Shown here piece by piece: positions 8,801 to 15,913 of a DNA stretch of 64,000 bases. This DNA is from Butyricicoccus sp. OM04-18BH (GTDB taxonomy: Bacteria > Bacillota > Clostridia > Oscillospirales > Butyricicoccaceae), in contig NZ_QULN01000001.1 in the NCBI RefSeq assembly GCF_003481705.1, forward strand, positions 186,001 through 250,000, written 5' to 3'. Position numbers and translations under genes: made by a program. Within the stretch, counting starts at the first letter, position 1. Each line of letters begins with the position of its first letter. The notes under the pieces are model-generated. The model did no database searches, was not told the DNA's origin, and was given only the letters and a program-made list of their open reading frames with translations.

Positions 8801-10432
8801 GTTACTGCCATTGAACTGGCACCGGAGGGGACTGGGTATCGAGCGAAAACACGCTTTGCCCGGTTTTATAACTTGCCGGAGCTGATGTCGATGTTTAAGC
8901 AGACGGCGGATATTCAAACGGCGGATATGCTCAAGCTGCCGGTACCGAAAGCAAATTATCACAATGTTGTGCTGAAACCGTCGGCGTATCAGGTGGAAAT
9001 GGTAAAGGACCTCTCGGAACGAGCTGAGCGTGTGCGTAATCGTATGGTTGATTCCAGCGTAGACAATATGCTGCTTATCACCAACGATGGCCGTAAGCTG
9101 GCACTGGATCAGCGACTGATGAACCCTATGCTGCCAGACGATGAGAATGGCAAAGTCAGTGCCTGTGCAAAGAATGTATTTGAAATCTGGCAGAAAACTG
9201 CGGAACAGAAATCAACACAAATGGTGTTCTGCGACCTGTCAACGCCGCATAACGATGGAAATTTCAATGTCTATGATGGCATTCGGGATAAACTGCTGGA
9301 TATGGGTATTCCCAAAGATCAGATTGCCTATATTCATAATGCAGCCAGTGAGGCGCAGAAGAAGGAACTGTTCGGCAAAGTCCGCAGCGGCGAAATCCGA
9401 GTGCTGATTGGCTCAACGCAGAAAATGGGTGCCGGTACGAATGTCCAGAAAAAGCTTATCGCCCTGCACCATGTCGATTGCCCGTGGCGACCGTCCGATT
9501 TACAGCAGCGCGAAGGCCGCATTATCCGTCAGGGCAATGAGAACCCGGAAGTTGAGATTTACACCTATGTAACAGAGAATACATTCGACAGCTACCTCTA
9601 TCAGATGGTTGAGGGAAAGCAAAAGTTCATTGGTCAGGTCATGACTTCCAAAGCACCGGCCCGATCGGCGGAGGATATTGATGAAACAGCATTATCTTAT
9701 GCCGAGGTGAAAGCACTTTGTACCGGTAATCCGTATATCAAGGAAAAGATGGATCTGGACATTGCAGTTCAACGGCTGAAAATGCTGAAAGCAAGCCATT
9801 TGAGCCAGAGATATGCACTGGAGGATAAGATCGCAAAAGCGTTTCCCGATCAGATTGCGGCGCTGGAACAGAAAATCAGCGGATACAAGAGTGATATTGA
9901 GCTGCGAGAGGCACAGACAATGCCGAATGAAGACGGTTTTTCTTCAATGGAGGTCGAGGGAACCGCCTATATCGAAAAGAAAGCTGCGGGCAGCGCATTG
10001 CTGGCAGCGGCGCATAATATGACAAGCCCTGATGCGATTCCAATCGGAATGTATCGGGGCTTTGCCATGGTCCTCTCGTTTGACACCTTTGCAAAGGAGT
10101 ATCGACTGAATCTGAAAGGCCAGCTCAGTCATCCGATTTCTCTTGGTACAGACCTGTTTGGCAATATCCAGCGCATTGATAATATGCTTGCCGGATTGGA
10201 GAGCGATCTCCGGCAGTGCGAAGCACAGCTGGATAATGCAAGGGTTCAACTGTCCAATGCCAAGGCGGCAGTGGACAAGCCGTTCCCGCAGGAAGATGAA
10301 CTGAAAACCAAGCTGGCACGACTGGATGAACTGAACATTCTACTCAATCTGGATAAGCGGGAGAATGAAATTGTGGACGGCGAACCCGATGAGGGGGAGC
10401 CGAAAGAAAAGAAACGCGAAATGGAACGATGA
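2744..10432 (+). CDS. giant N6-adenine methylase / SNF2-type helicase protein
   Basis: A 2562-residue cytoplasmic protein. The ATG at 2744 is chosen because GGAGGTGAGCGAG sits just before it; an ATG 21 bases upstream lacks such a site. The N-terminal part (about 20-120) is ArdC-N-like (SFQEQLLIFAQKPDA, WWNKHGRWV). Residues about 277-391 are a low-complexity linker produced by reading a nested tnpV gene out of frame. A methylase domain follows, with SAM motif LEPSCGVGNFIG near residue 1090 and a GNVPFG variant of NPPY near 1154. Helicase motifs come next: Walker A HVVGAGKT near 1763, DEAH near 1926, ATGTPIS near 1976 and QQREGRIIRQGN near 2254, then coiled coil. It probably modifies or remodels the transferred DNA and counters restriction. 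It heads the DNA-processing block. Confidence 0.9.
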   Translation: MPSKYQVITEMEAEHLRTLTVDTNHYMDFLTTAANNFKYSFQEQLLIFAQKPDATACAEVSWWNKHGRWVNRNTKGIALLVDTDAPYKLRHVFDVSDTNSRAGKEVPIWKMEQRFVEPVKKVLAERYEVDTHESLEDCLLNVAVTFVNDNYQDYLAELMEAKAGSLLEKLDEDNTRLQMLTALSYSVGYMLHIRSGLPGRAYFGNSLDKVCNFNTPEVISILGAAVSDMSEVLLREIAVLVQDLQREERNQNRTFEVPADSRYDVNRTATTEGSAEYGSDLSQGGRVLSAGSDRAGGTEGWEVWNAAAEIPSGEPERHVHSDAADRQAESAPGGDRPSGERDDGNADRADGKAGGREREPESGEPDEVGRADEQHPGSSGGNRAEGTGVPVTRDIGAATMRAVGSTGLEVFHDEWYKDSKAPYYHSDEEKNELLRTSDALKGHRTEIASFFSDHEDKNERADFIKTFFDNTFTEMILSNGQRAGYRAFDTVFMMWRGSASDPDQRVIMKWSTVADHITGMIVLHEWLSPDEAVLPSVNEQLSLIGEAESKKDSAFVMPQDAIDYVLSSGSGFEDGKRRIYQQFLKQEGTEANVRFLRREYGIGGHSDAIPGTDYWLEYDAKGIHLSKLHDDGSKAVNLSWNIVEKRIGELIALGRYLSKAEIERISAEQSSTKADQSTAAPANEEEPVQRHYSLGDKVYLGVKEYEILAIDDHMVRLYDSEYPLFNEELSRSDFDRRIAENPLNDQPKESSGEQTADVKPLAVGRLDYLDSNGHVGEQVEYDDETQLVEQVKEDVDTGAPFTITLYRDQNGTTIPQDFLTDLGTPPKGFAVVDYAEGHREYLLNESIRMINLYALECFEEEADFSDLTAVPLAYSTTGDGEHSIQVDVDLENSRMLYAVDNEEIARIQFADLGDLNESLANMTFDELIAFGENEYAAQRQKPEQPKETLLIPPAARKKEIAAPLTLLPEIPDAERAEYHISNDLLGVGTPRERYARNIRAITTLKKVEAEHRLATLQEQEELAQYVGWGGLSDCFDERNSHYAELKALLSDDEYEAARESTLTAFYTPPVVIRSMYQVLERLGFQRGNILEPSCGVGNFIGMRPDNLSDSKIYGVELDSISGRIAQQLYQKSSIAVRGFEKTDLPDSFFDAAIGNVPFGSFKIVDKRYDKYNFLIHDYFFARTMDKVRPGGIIAFITSKGTMDKENPSVRKYLAQRAELLGAIRLPNNTFKDAAGTEVTTDILILQKRDRMVDQLPEWVNLGIDVNGLPMNQYFVDNPNMVLGTMQEVSGPYGPETACLPTNGSSLEELLTDAIQNINGSVMEYEVDDPESEEEDRSIPADPSVRNFSFTVVDGQVYYRENSIMHPVDLSVTGVNRVKGLIAIRECVRKLIEYQTEDYPDTMIQQEQTNLNALYDAFEKKYGRINTRANKSVFADDSSFCLLSSLEVLDDEGNFVRKADMFSKRTIRQHTEITSVDTASEALAVSMGEKAKVDMPYMMQLTSKTEEEVFADLSGVIFRNPLYEENGTQAKYLTADEYLSGNVREKLAVARRLAESEPVFAANVTALEEVQPMDLTASEISVRLGATWLPEDVVQEFMYQLLDTPYYAQWKVKVHYSRYTGGWNVEGKSYDRSNINAISTYGTDRVNAYKIIEDTLNLRDVRVFDYVEDENGKRVPILNKKETAIAQGKQELIKQAFQDWIWKDQPRRERLCKLYNEQFNALRPREYDGTHLKFVGMNPEIQLRQHQLNAVAHILYGGNTLLAHVVGAGKTFEIVAAAQESKRLGLCRKSLIVVPNHLTEQWAAEYLQLYPSANILVATKKDFEKKNRKRFCGRIATGDFDAVIIGHSQFEKIPMSVERQRYILEQQYHEIMDGIRELKEQNGDRFSVKQLEHSKKAVQAKLNKLNDQSRKDDLVTFEELGIDRLFVDEAHYYKNLAAFSKMRNVGGISQTEAMKSSDLYMKSRYLDEITGGRGTVFATGTPISNSMVEMYTMQKYLQYGTLKEKNLLHFDAWASTFGETVTAIELAPEGTGYRAKTRFARFYNLPELMSMFKQTADIQTADMLKLPVPKANYHNVVLKPSAYQVEMVKDLSERAERVRNRMVDSSVDNMLLITNDGRKLALDQRLMNPMLPDDENGKVSACAKNVFEIWQKTAEQKSTQMVFCDLSTPHNDGNFNVYDGIRDKLLDMGIPKDQIAYIHNAASEAQKKELFGKVRSGEIRVLIGSTQKMGAGTNVQKKLIALHHVDCPWRPSDLQQREGRIIRQGNENPEVEIYTYVTENTFDSYLYQMVEGKQKFIGQVMTSKAPARSAEDIDETALSYAEVKALCTGNPYIKEKMDLDIAVQRLKMLKASHLSQRYALEDKIAKAFPDQIAALEQKISGYKSDIELREAQTMPNEDGFSSMEVEGTAYIEKKAAGSALLAAAHNMTSPDAIPIGMYRGFAMVLSFDTFAKEYRLNLKGQLSHPISLGTDLFGNIQRIDNMLAGLESDLRQCEAQLDNARVQLSNAKAAVDKPFPQEDELKTKLARLDELNILLNLDKRENEIVDGEPDEGEPKEKKREMER
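3573..3917 (+). CDS. tnpV: TnpV family protein, nested out of frame
   Basis: A 114-residue ORF lies entirely inside the giant methylase/helicase gene in a different forward frame, with a GGGAG site before its ATG. The sequence starts MEVTYHKEGEYYLPDL and continues with GKLNQHLEEIDRQANEMMETL, LTAQMAKQEGVNESLKAENQ and MKWVGLMNNIQ. These match the transposon-encoded TnpV family end to end. The host frame over the same bases is Gly/Ser/Glu/Arg/Asp-rich disorder, so the conserved coding sense is tnpV. TnpV function is unknown; it is found in Clostridia mobile elements. The gene probably inserted into a permissive linker and left the host frame open. Confidence 0.85.
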   Translation: MEVTYHKEGEYYLPDLIVPEAPKVGRYGMLRRRFLRENRNGTYTAMLLTGKLNQHLEEIDRQANEMMETLTAQMAKQEGVNESLKAENQMKWVGLMNNIQAAAEEIVLKELVYR

Positions 10433-10444
10433 GGAGATGAGAGT

Positions 10445-10939
10445 TTGACAACAGCAATGAGTCTCGGCCTGCTGTTTATCGCTAAGATGGCAGACAACGC
10501 CTTGAGCACCGTAAAAACGATTATGATTCAGAGAAACCGGAGTCTGCTGGCAGGCGTAGCAATTGCGCTTTCCAGCTTTCTTTATTTCTGGATTACACGC
10601 AGTGTGGTTCTGGCAGATAGCATGTTGACTACGCTGACTGTAGCAGTGGCCAGTGGTGTTGGCTGCTTTTTGGTCAGCGGCATCAATAACAAGCTGTCCA
10701 AGGATCGCACCTATGTCAATGTGGTGATGTCTGATGATATGGCAGCGATGCAGGACTTTCGGGATTACCTTGCCAAACACCATATTACCAATGTTGCGTC
10801 AGATAGCTATACGCTGGACTGGAATCGCAAGACGCTGACCGTAACAGCATACGCAGAAACCAAGGAGCAGAGCCGAATCATCAATTCATATATGGAGAAC
10901 TCGGATACCAAATATAAACGGGTGATTCATAAAGCCTGA
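10445..10939 (+). CDS. membrane protein, DUF5698/DUF2179-like (UPF0316-type)
   Basis: A 164-residue protein starting at TTG after GAGGAGATGAGAG, 12 bases after the helicase stop; an ATG four codons in is the alternative. The N-terminal half has hydrophobic helices (SLLAGVAIALSSFLYFWI and VAVASGVGCFLVSGINN). The C-terminal half (about 85-160) is a compact soluble domain (TYVNVVMSDDMAAMQDFRDY and SRIINSYMENSDTKYKR). This layout matches the UPF0316/DUF5698 plus DUF2179-like family of membrane proteins of unknown function. Its place in the element suggests an accessory membrane role, but it could be cargo. Confidence 0.7.
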   Translation: MTTAMSLGLLFIAKMADNALSTVKTIMIQRNRSLLAGVAIALSSFLYFWITRSVVLADSMLTTLTVAVASGVGCFLVSGINNKLSKDRTYVNVVMSDDMAAMQDFRDYLAKHHITNVASDSYTLDWNRKTLTVTAYAETKEQSRIINSYMENSDTKYKRVIHKA

Positions 10940-11025
10940 ATGAACTTGCGTAGGGGAATCTCCTCCCCTACCCTACATAGCTGCTTTCGTATCAGCTGTG
11001 AATTGAAATTAGGAAGGTGATGAAA

Positions 11026-11355
11026 ATGAACAACGAGGAACTGAATACTGCGCTCTATCAGAAGATGGAGCGTGAGCAGGACAAATATCGCAAGTGGCTC
11101 GTTCAGTGTCCGCCAGAGGAAATTCTTTCCCATGCTTATGAGTATGTTGTGCGCGAGGATATTCTGATGTCTATGGAAGAATTGAATCTGCCGGACGATC
11201 AGGCGATGGCACTGCTCAAACAGCGTGGGCCGCTCGACGACGTATTCAAGGATTTCAGCAAACTGGAAACCGACTACATGGAAACGGTGCGCGGTGCGAT
11301 CGAGTCGTTTGCAGAGCGGAAAGCGGCAAAGGACCGGAACTGGGAGGCGAGGTAA
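11026..11355 (+). CDS. DUF3848 domain protein
   Basis: A 109-residue acidic helical protein. The ATG at 11026 is chosen because AGGAAGG lies eight bases upstream; GTG/ATG codons six to nine bases earlier are too close to it. The sequence (NTALYQKMEREQDKYRKWL, PPEEILSHAYEYVVREDI and LNLPDDQAMALLKQRGPLDD) matches the DUF3848 family of clostridial mobile elements, often paired with DUF3849 or LPD proteins. Its stop overlaps the next start (TAATG). Function is unknown. Confidence 0.85.
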   Translation: MNNEELNTALYQKMEREQDKYRKWLVQCPPEEILSHAYEYVVREDILMSMEELNLPDDQAMALLKQRGPLDDVFKDFSKLETDYMETVRGAIESFAERKAAKDRNWEAR

Positions 11356-12290
11356 TGCCGGTTGTATCAAAAGAAGAAATCGCCAATGCCAGAAAGATGG
11401 ATCTGCTGTCATACCTCAGAGCGTATGAACCGGGCGAGTTGGTGCGCTTTTCGGGTGAAACGTACTGTACCAGAACGCATGATTCGCTGAAAATCAGTAA
11501 CGGAAAGTGGTATTGGTTTTCGCAAAATATCGGCGGTCGGTCGGCGCTGGATTATCTGGTTAAGGTGAAGGAGATGTCGTTCCCGGAGGCAGTGAAAATG
11601 CTCAACGGGCAGGCTGTTCAGCCGATATGCTACGAGAAACCGCCGCCTGCCCCGAGAAAGCTGCTTTTGCCGTTATTGGACACCAATACAAGCAAAACAG
11701 AGGCGTATCTAAAGAGCCGAGGAATCCATCCGCAAATCATAGCATATTGCATTCAACACGGATTGCTGTTTCAGTCAGAGAACGCCAATGATGTTATTTT
11801 TGTCGGATACGATACCAAAGGAACCCGGCGTTATGCAGCGCTGCGCTCCATGACTACGGATTACAAGGGTGAGGCAACCGGCAGTGATAAGCACTTTTCC
11901 TTTGCACTGGTTGCGGATGACAGACCAGTTAGAGAGGTTCATGTCTTTGAGGCCGCGATTGATGCCATGAGCTATGCATCGTTGAAAATCATGTATCACA
12001 AAGACTGGAGAAAAATCGCGTATCTGTCGCTGGCAGGCGTGTTCGCGAGTAAACGGGCGAATGTAGTGCCGGTAGCGCTGGAGCAGTTTTTGAAAGACCA
12101 CTCGCAGATTACGAAGGTGGTTCTGCATCTGGATAATGACCGGGTGGGTCGGCAAGCGGCGGAAAGTATTATGGGCGGCTTAGATAAGAAGTATACGATC
12201 CTGAACCGCCCGCCGCGAGCCGGAAAAGATGTGAACGATTATCTGCGAATGGAGATTGTAAATCGGAATGGAAAGGAGCGAGAACGATGA
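11355..12290 (+). CDS. DUF3991 and Toprim domain protein (primase-like)
   Basis: Encodes 311 residues, start overlapping the upstream stop. The N-terminal 80 residues resemble the DnaG/CHC2-type domain of conjugative primase-like proteins (SYLRAYEPGELVRFSGETYC, SLKISNGKWYWFSQN, GGRSALDYLVKVKEMSFPEA). Residues about 110-190 fit DUF3991. The C-terminal part is a Toprim_2-like fold with VHVFEAAIDAMSYASL and VVLHLDNDRVGRQAA, the glutamate and D-x-D acidic residues expected of Toprim. Such proteins are thought to prime or process single-stranded transferred DNA in the recipient. It is translationally coupled to the DUF3848 gene and to the YodL gene behind it. Confidence 0.88.
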   Translation: MPVVSKEEIANARKMDLLSYLRAYEPGELVRFSGETYCTRTHDSLKISNGKWYWFSQNIGGRSALDYLVKVKEMSFPEAVKMLNGQAVQPICYEKPPPAPRKLLLPLLDTNTSKTEAYLKSRGIHPQIIAYCIQHGLLFQSENANDVIFVGYDTKGTRRYAALRSMTTDYKGEATGSDKHFSFALVADDRPVREVHVFEAAIDAMSYASLKIMYHKDWRKIAYLSLAGVFASKRANVVPVALEQFLKDHSQITKVVLHLDNDRVGRQAAESIMGGLDKKYTILNRPPRAGKDVNDYLRMEIVNRNGKERER

Positions 12291-13018
12291 TGGACATTAT
12301 AATCTATCAGATCAATTTGAGCAGAGATGACGACCGGGTTGCGTACTTGGGACTTTCTCAGCTTGATAAGTTTCAGGGAAGTTCGGAAGTAAACAGTGGG
12401 ATTTACGATAAGGTGTTTGAGGGAGCGGTTGAGGTCGATACGCTGGAAGGCGTATATCAGATGTTCAACTGTGACTGCCCGGAAGATTTTCAGGGACACT
12501 CGCTGTCGGTTTCTGATGTGGTCGAGATTGTTAACGGTGAAAATGCTGGCTTCTATTTCTGTGACAGCATTGGCTTTCAGCCTGTGAAGTTTGAGCCCGA
12601 ACAGACACAGAAACTGGATACGAGAACGATGCGAGTTGTTCTGGTGGAGCCGGGCAAGGCAGCGCGTGTTGCAGAGATTGATGGTTCTCTAGAAGGAATG
12701 CAGAAAACGGTTAGCGGTTATATTCAGGCGGTCTATCCGTTTGAAGAAACTGTGTGTCTGGTCTGCAATGAGGAAGGCAAGCTGCAGGGACTTCCGCTGA
12801 ACCGCGCCTTGCGGGATGAAGACAATCGCATCTATGATATTGTGGCGGGAAACTTTTTTGTGTGCGATTGCAGTACGGAGAACTTCAAGAGTTTGAGCGA
12901 GGAACAGCTGAAGCGCTACACCGAAAAGTATAAGCGCCCTGAACGATTTGTGCAGATTGATGATCAGATTCTTGCAATTCCGATGCCGGTCAAATCGGAT
13001 AAGGAACGGGAGCGCTGA
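12287..13018 (+). CDS. YodL and DUF3846 domain protein
   Basis: A 243-residue protein with AAAGGAGCGAG before an ATGATG start. Residues 1-100 match the YodL domain (IIYQINLSRDDDRVAYLGLS, DTLEGVYQMFNCDCPEDF, GHSLSVSDVVEI). Residues about 105-210 match DUF3846 (MRVVLVEPGKAARVAEIDGS, VCLVCNEEGKLQGLPLNRAL, YDIVAGNFFVCDCS). This combination is typical of clostridial integrative elements and is usually called an antirestriction-type or accessory protein; its mechanism is unknown. It is the last gene of the block before a 180-bp non-coding stretch that may hold oriT. Confidence 0.88.
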   Translation: MMDIIIYQINLSRDDDRVAYLGLSQLDKFQGSSEVNSGIYDKVFEGAVEVDTLEGVYQMFNCDCPEDFQGHSLSVSDVVEIVNGENAGFYFCDSIGFQPVKFEPEQTQKLDTRTMRVVLVEPGKAARVAEIDGSLEGMQKTVSGYIQAVYPFEETVCLVCNEEGKLQGLPLNRALRDEDNRIYDIVAGNFFVCDCSTENFKSLSEEQLKRYTEKYKRPERFVQIDDQILAIPMPVKSDKERER

Positions 13019-13039
13019 AAAAGGCAGAATACCGAACTG

Positions 13040-13140
13040 CCGTAAGAGAGCATAGCGGTATCGGTCTAACAAGCAACGGATTTGATTGTGCAAATCCAGC
13101 TTGACAGGGGCGAGAACCCCTATGACCCCTATTGGCTCTA
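13040..13140 (+). other. candidate oriT of the first conjugative element
   Basis: This non-coding stretch contains a perfect hairpin GGATTTG-attgtg-CAAATCC (13078-13097), then GGGG-cgagaa-CCCC (13107-13120). Two copies of a TCTAACA word lie on either side of them. It sits about 1 kb before mobC/mobA, separated only by a toxin-antitoxin pair on the other strand. Hairpin pairs next to relaxase genes are the usual layout of an origin of transfer. The nick site is not identifiable by eye, so this is an inference. Confidence 0.4.
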
Positions 13141-13154
13141 ACAGAATGAATAAA

Positions 13155-13197
13155 AAAGGAGAACGCAGGCTGTCGTGGGAAATGACAGTCTGCGTTC
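13155..13197 (-). terminator. rho-independent terminator of the Fic operon
   Basis: Inverted repeat GAACGCAGGCTGTC (13161-13174) / GACAGTCTGCGTTC (13184-13197), with one G-T pair. Read on the minus strand, it is followed by TCCTTTTTT, making a standard intrinsic terminator directly downstream of the fic stop codon. Confidence 0.8.
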
Positions 13198-13198
13198 T

Positions 13199-13918
13199 TC
13201 AAGTTTCACGCTTGTAATGTGGTAGAGGTTTGTAGGGCTCTCTCTGATATTTGGAATAGCGGTCTGACGATGGGGAAATCGAGTTGCAGAGCGTTTCAAC
13301 ATCATAGTGAATGGGTGCGCTTTGAACAGCATCTAAGAGGATTCGTTCCAAATGCTCGTATTCAGATAATTGATCCAGTGATGCCATGACGAAAGAATCA
13401 CGGACGTAACCAGCACTGGCGGCGAGCAATTCCTGATCCATGAAATAGCCGTGCTGCTCGACAAAAAAAGTCATCATCATTACTACGGTATGAGTATTGC
13501 CCTCGCGGAAAGGATGAACCTGCCAAATACGAGGGAAGCATCGACTGATAGCACTTACAAATTGCTCACGAGTCAGACTATCCCAATTCGGCTGGTATAG
13601 TGCGGAAAATGCACTTTCCAAATCATTGGGAATTTCCTCATCATTGCTATACCAAACACTGCGACCAGCTAACAATCGCTCACGCTTTTCAATGTTGATA
13701 ATGCGGTATTTGCCAGCCCAATCATATAAATCGCCAAAAAGAAAATGGTGGATTTCACAGAGACCCGATGGGGTGAAGTCATGAAAACCGCGTTCGTACA
13801 GGAGCATCATGTTTGCCCGACTTTGCTCTGCCTCGATTCGATCAAGTGTGTTCTCATCTTTAATGCCTAACGAATTACGGAGAACAGGCACATCGTCATA
13901 CAAGTATAAATCAGCCAT
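13199..13918 (-). CDS. fic: Fic/DOC family protein (toxin)
   Basis: A 239-residue Fic-domain protein that would transfer AMP or a related group to a target protein. The ATG at 13918 overlaps the end of the antitoxin gene by eight bases and is preferred to a longer in-frame start. The FxxI-type helix and DWAGKYR segment (about 66-72) are followed by the Fic motif HPFREGN with catalytic His135 and Gly140-Asn141. The residues after it are THT, whereas the canonical motif has Arg at the third place (GNGR or GNTR). This His-for-Arg change may weaken phosphate binding. With the upstream VbhA-like protein it forms a class I Fic toxin-antitoxin pair, probably stabilising the element. Confidence 0.88.
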   Translation of the reverse strand: MADLYLYDDVPVLRNSLGIKDENTLDRIEAEQSRANMMLLYERGFHDFTPSGLCEIHHFLFGDLYDWAGKYRIINIEKRERLLAGRSVWYSNDEEIPNDLESAFSALYQPNWDSLTREQFVSAISRCFPRIWQVHPFREGNTHTVVMMMTFFVEQHGYFMDQELLAASAGYVRDSFVMASLDQLSEYEHLERILLDAVQSAPIHYDVETLCNSISPSSDRYSKYQREPYKPLPHYKRET

Positions 13919-14114
13919 TTTGGTGTACCTGTGATGCAATCTTTCGATGAAAAGACATTAGTGCGGATTTCATTTGTTCGCCAGTAATCTCGCCTTTCGC
14001 CCAGCTAAGAGAAAGCATCCGGGCATAATCAGAAACTGGTGCACCTTCGATTGCATTAATTGCATCAGCGGTCTTTACTGCCGCAACACGTCTATTAAAC
14101 TGCTGTGTAGTCAT
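13911..14114 (-). CDS. VbhA-family antitoxin of Fic
   Basis: A 67-residue helical protein coded just upstream of fic with an eight-base overlap, the standard order for class I Fic systems. It shows the VbhA pattern: a helix with AINAIEG, then PVSDYARMLSLSWAKGEITG. In the family, the inhibitory helix places a Ser/Thr four residues before the Glu (S/T-xxx-E-G/N), and the Glu blocks ATP orientation. Here Glu and Gly are present, but the expected Ser/Thr is Ile. The divergent position relative to mobC suggests the pair has its own promoter in 14115-14169. Confidence 0.8.
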   Translation of the reverse strand: MTTQQFNRRVAAVKTADAINAIEGAPVSDYARMLSLSWAKGEITGEQMKSALMSFHRKIASQVHQNG

Positions 14115-14169
14115 AAAATCAACTCCTGACCACAGTATACCATGCTGACAATTAGAAAGGAAGAAAAAT

Positions 14170-14493
14170 ATGCGTAAGAGAAATTGCCGTGTAGAAATCT
14201 ATTTTACCAAGGACGAACTGGAGAGCCTGACCAAGAAGGTTCGCAAGTCCGGCCTGTCCCGTGAGAGCTTTTGCCGCCACCTACTGAATGGCGCGGAGAT
14301 CAAGGAAGCGCCTTCTGCAGACGTGCCGATGCTGATCAATGAGGTGCGTCGCGTTGGCTACAACATCGATCAGATCCTGCGCATGGCGAATGCGCGCGGC
14401 ATGCTCGATGTACCCAAGCTGCGCGAAGCGCTGACGGAGAACCGCAAAGTTGAGAAGATGATTACGGCGGCATATACGATGCCGGAAGACTGA
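14170..14493 (+). CDS. mobC: MobC family relaxosome protein
   Basis: A 107-residue protein with AAAGGAAG before the ATG. It has a ribbon-helix-helix start (RKRNCRVEIYFTKDELESL, VRKSGLSRESFCRHLLNG) and a C-terminal MobC region (VPMLINEVRRVGYNIDQILR, ANARGML). MobC proteins bind oriT and help the relaxase open the strands. It ends one base before the relaxase gene, as in other MOBP systems. Confidence 0.92.
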   Translation: MRKRNCRVEIYFTKDELESLTKKVRKSGLSRESFCRHLLNGAEIKEAPSADVPMLINEVRRVGYNIDQILRMANARGMLDVPKLREALTENRKVEKMITAAYTMPED

Positions 14494-14494
14494 T

Positions 14495-15913
14495 ATGGCA
14501 GTCACTTCAATTTGGCCGGTCAAGAGTCGCTTGGACCATGTGATCAATTATGCGCGAAATCCGGCGAAGACAAGGGAAAGATCTTTGGTGGTACAAGCTT
14601 CACTTCATGCAATTGACAACGTGATTGAATATGCGGCGGATACAATCAAGACGGAGGAACGCGCATATGTTTCGTGCCTGAATTGCCGAGAAGACGATGC
14701 AGCAGCGCAAATGATGGAAACGAAACGATACTGGGGAAAACCTGATGGGCGGTTGTGCTTCCATGGGTATCAGTCTTTTGCGGAAGGTGAAGTGACAGCG
14801 GAAACCGCCCATGCAATCGGAGTGGAATTAGCAGAAGAATTGTGGGGAGAACGATTTGAAGTTGTAATTGCTACACACTGCAACACAGGCCATTACCACA
14901 ATCATTTTGTAATCAACTCGGTTTCATGGGCAGACGGCTATAAGTTCAATAATTCGAAGTCGGATTATGCCGAGATGAGAAAAATATCAGATCGCTTATG
15001 TCGAGAGCATGCAATTTCTGTGATTGATGTGCCGAGCGGCAAAGGAAAACACTACGCACAGTGGTCTGCCGAAAAGAATGGCAAACCAACGTACCGCAGC
15101 ATGATTCGCGCTGATATTAACCGGGCAATCCGGGCATCGACTACGGAACGGGATTTTATCCGCATCATGCAGGAGATGGGGTATGAACTGAAGACGCGCG
15201 GAAAGAGTGGTGAGCCGCTCAAATACCCCGCAATCAAGCCGCCGGATGCCAAAGGATATTTTCGCTTTCACAAGCTGGGCGAGGAGTATTCGCTCGATGC
15301 GATTAAAGATCGTATTTTGGACAACATCTCAAAGCAGTATCCGTTTCCTGCTGTAGAGCATCATGCACCACGTAAATATCGAGTGCGCGGAAACATGCGC
15401 AGATCAGTGACAGGCCTTCAAGCCCTGTATTTTCGATACTGTTATGAACTGCATATTCTGGTGAAGCATCCGACATCCGTAAAGCGGGTGTCTTTTTTAC
15501 TGAAAGAGGATGTTACCAAACTGGATCGACTGGATGCGCAGACAAGGCTTTTGGCAAGAAACCACATCCGTACAGGTGAAGATTTATCTGCATATCAATC
15601 AAATGTAGAAGCTGCGGTACAGGCACTCGTTGGAAAACGACATGAATTGCGAAATGAACTGAAATGCGTTAAACGCAGAAATGGTGTTGATGATGCAGTC
15701 AAGGCACAGATTAAGGACCTGACTGCGGAGATCAGAGCGAAGCGAAAGGAGGTGGTTTTATGTAGTGAAATAGCAAAGCGTTCCGAACAAGTGCGAGAGA
15801 AGTTGGAACGGCTGAATAAACAGAAGAAACTGGAACGAAAGGAGCGAGATGAGCATGAGTTATTCGGGCGACGCGGCAGAACAGGTCGTGAGAATGTCGC
15901 TGGAAGGGGCTGA
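14495..15913 (+). CDS. MOBP-type relaxase (MobA/VirD2 family)
   Basis: A 472-residue relaxase that should nick oriT and pilot the strand to the recipient. The N-terminal nuclease domain has a tyrosine-containing start VINYARNPAKT (candidate catalytic Tyr19) and the metal-binding histidine motif GHYHNHFVINS (His133, His135, His137). The C-terminal half is a charged helical region (about 320-470) with coiled-coil character, probably contacting the coupling protein. The last 65 bases overlap the PcfB gene, so the final residues (LFGRRGRTGRENVAGRG) may be a by-product of that overlap. Confidence 0.93.
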   Translation: MAVTSIWPVKSRLDHVINYARNPAKTRERSLVVQASLHAIDNVIEYAADTIKTEERAYVSCLNCREDDAAAQMMETKRYWGKPDGRLCFHGYQSFAEGEVTAETAHAIGVELAEELWGERFEVVIATHCNTGHYHNHFVINSVSWADGYKFNNSKSDYAEMRKISDRLCREHAISVIDVPSGKGKHYAQWSAEKNGKPTYRSMIRADINRAIRASTTERDFIRIMQEMGYELKTRGKSGEPLKYPAIKPPDAKGYFRFHKLGEEYSLDAIKDRILDNISKQYPFPAVEHHAPRKYRVRGNMRRSVTGLQALYFRYCYELHILVKHPTSVKRVSFLLKEDVTKLDRLDAQTRLLARNHIRTGEDLSAYQSNVEAAVQALVGKRHELRNELKCVKRRNGVDDAVKAQIKDLTAEIRAKRKEVVLCSEIAKRSEQVREKLERLNKQKKLERKERDEHELFGRRGRTGRENVAGRG

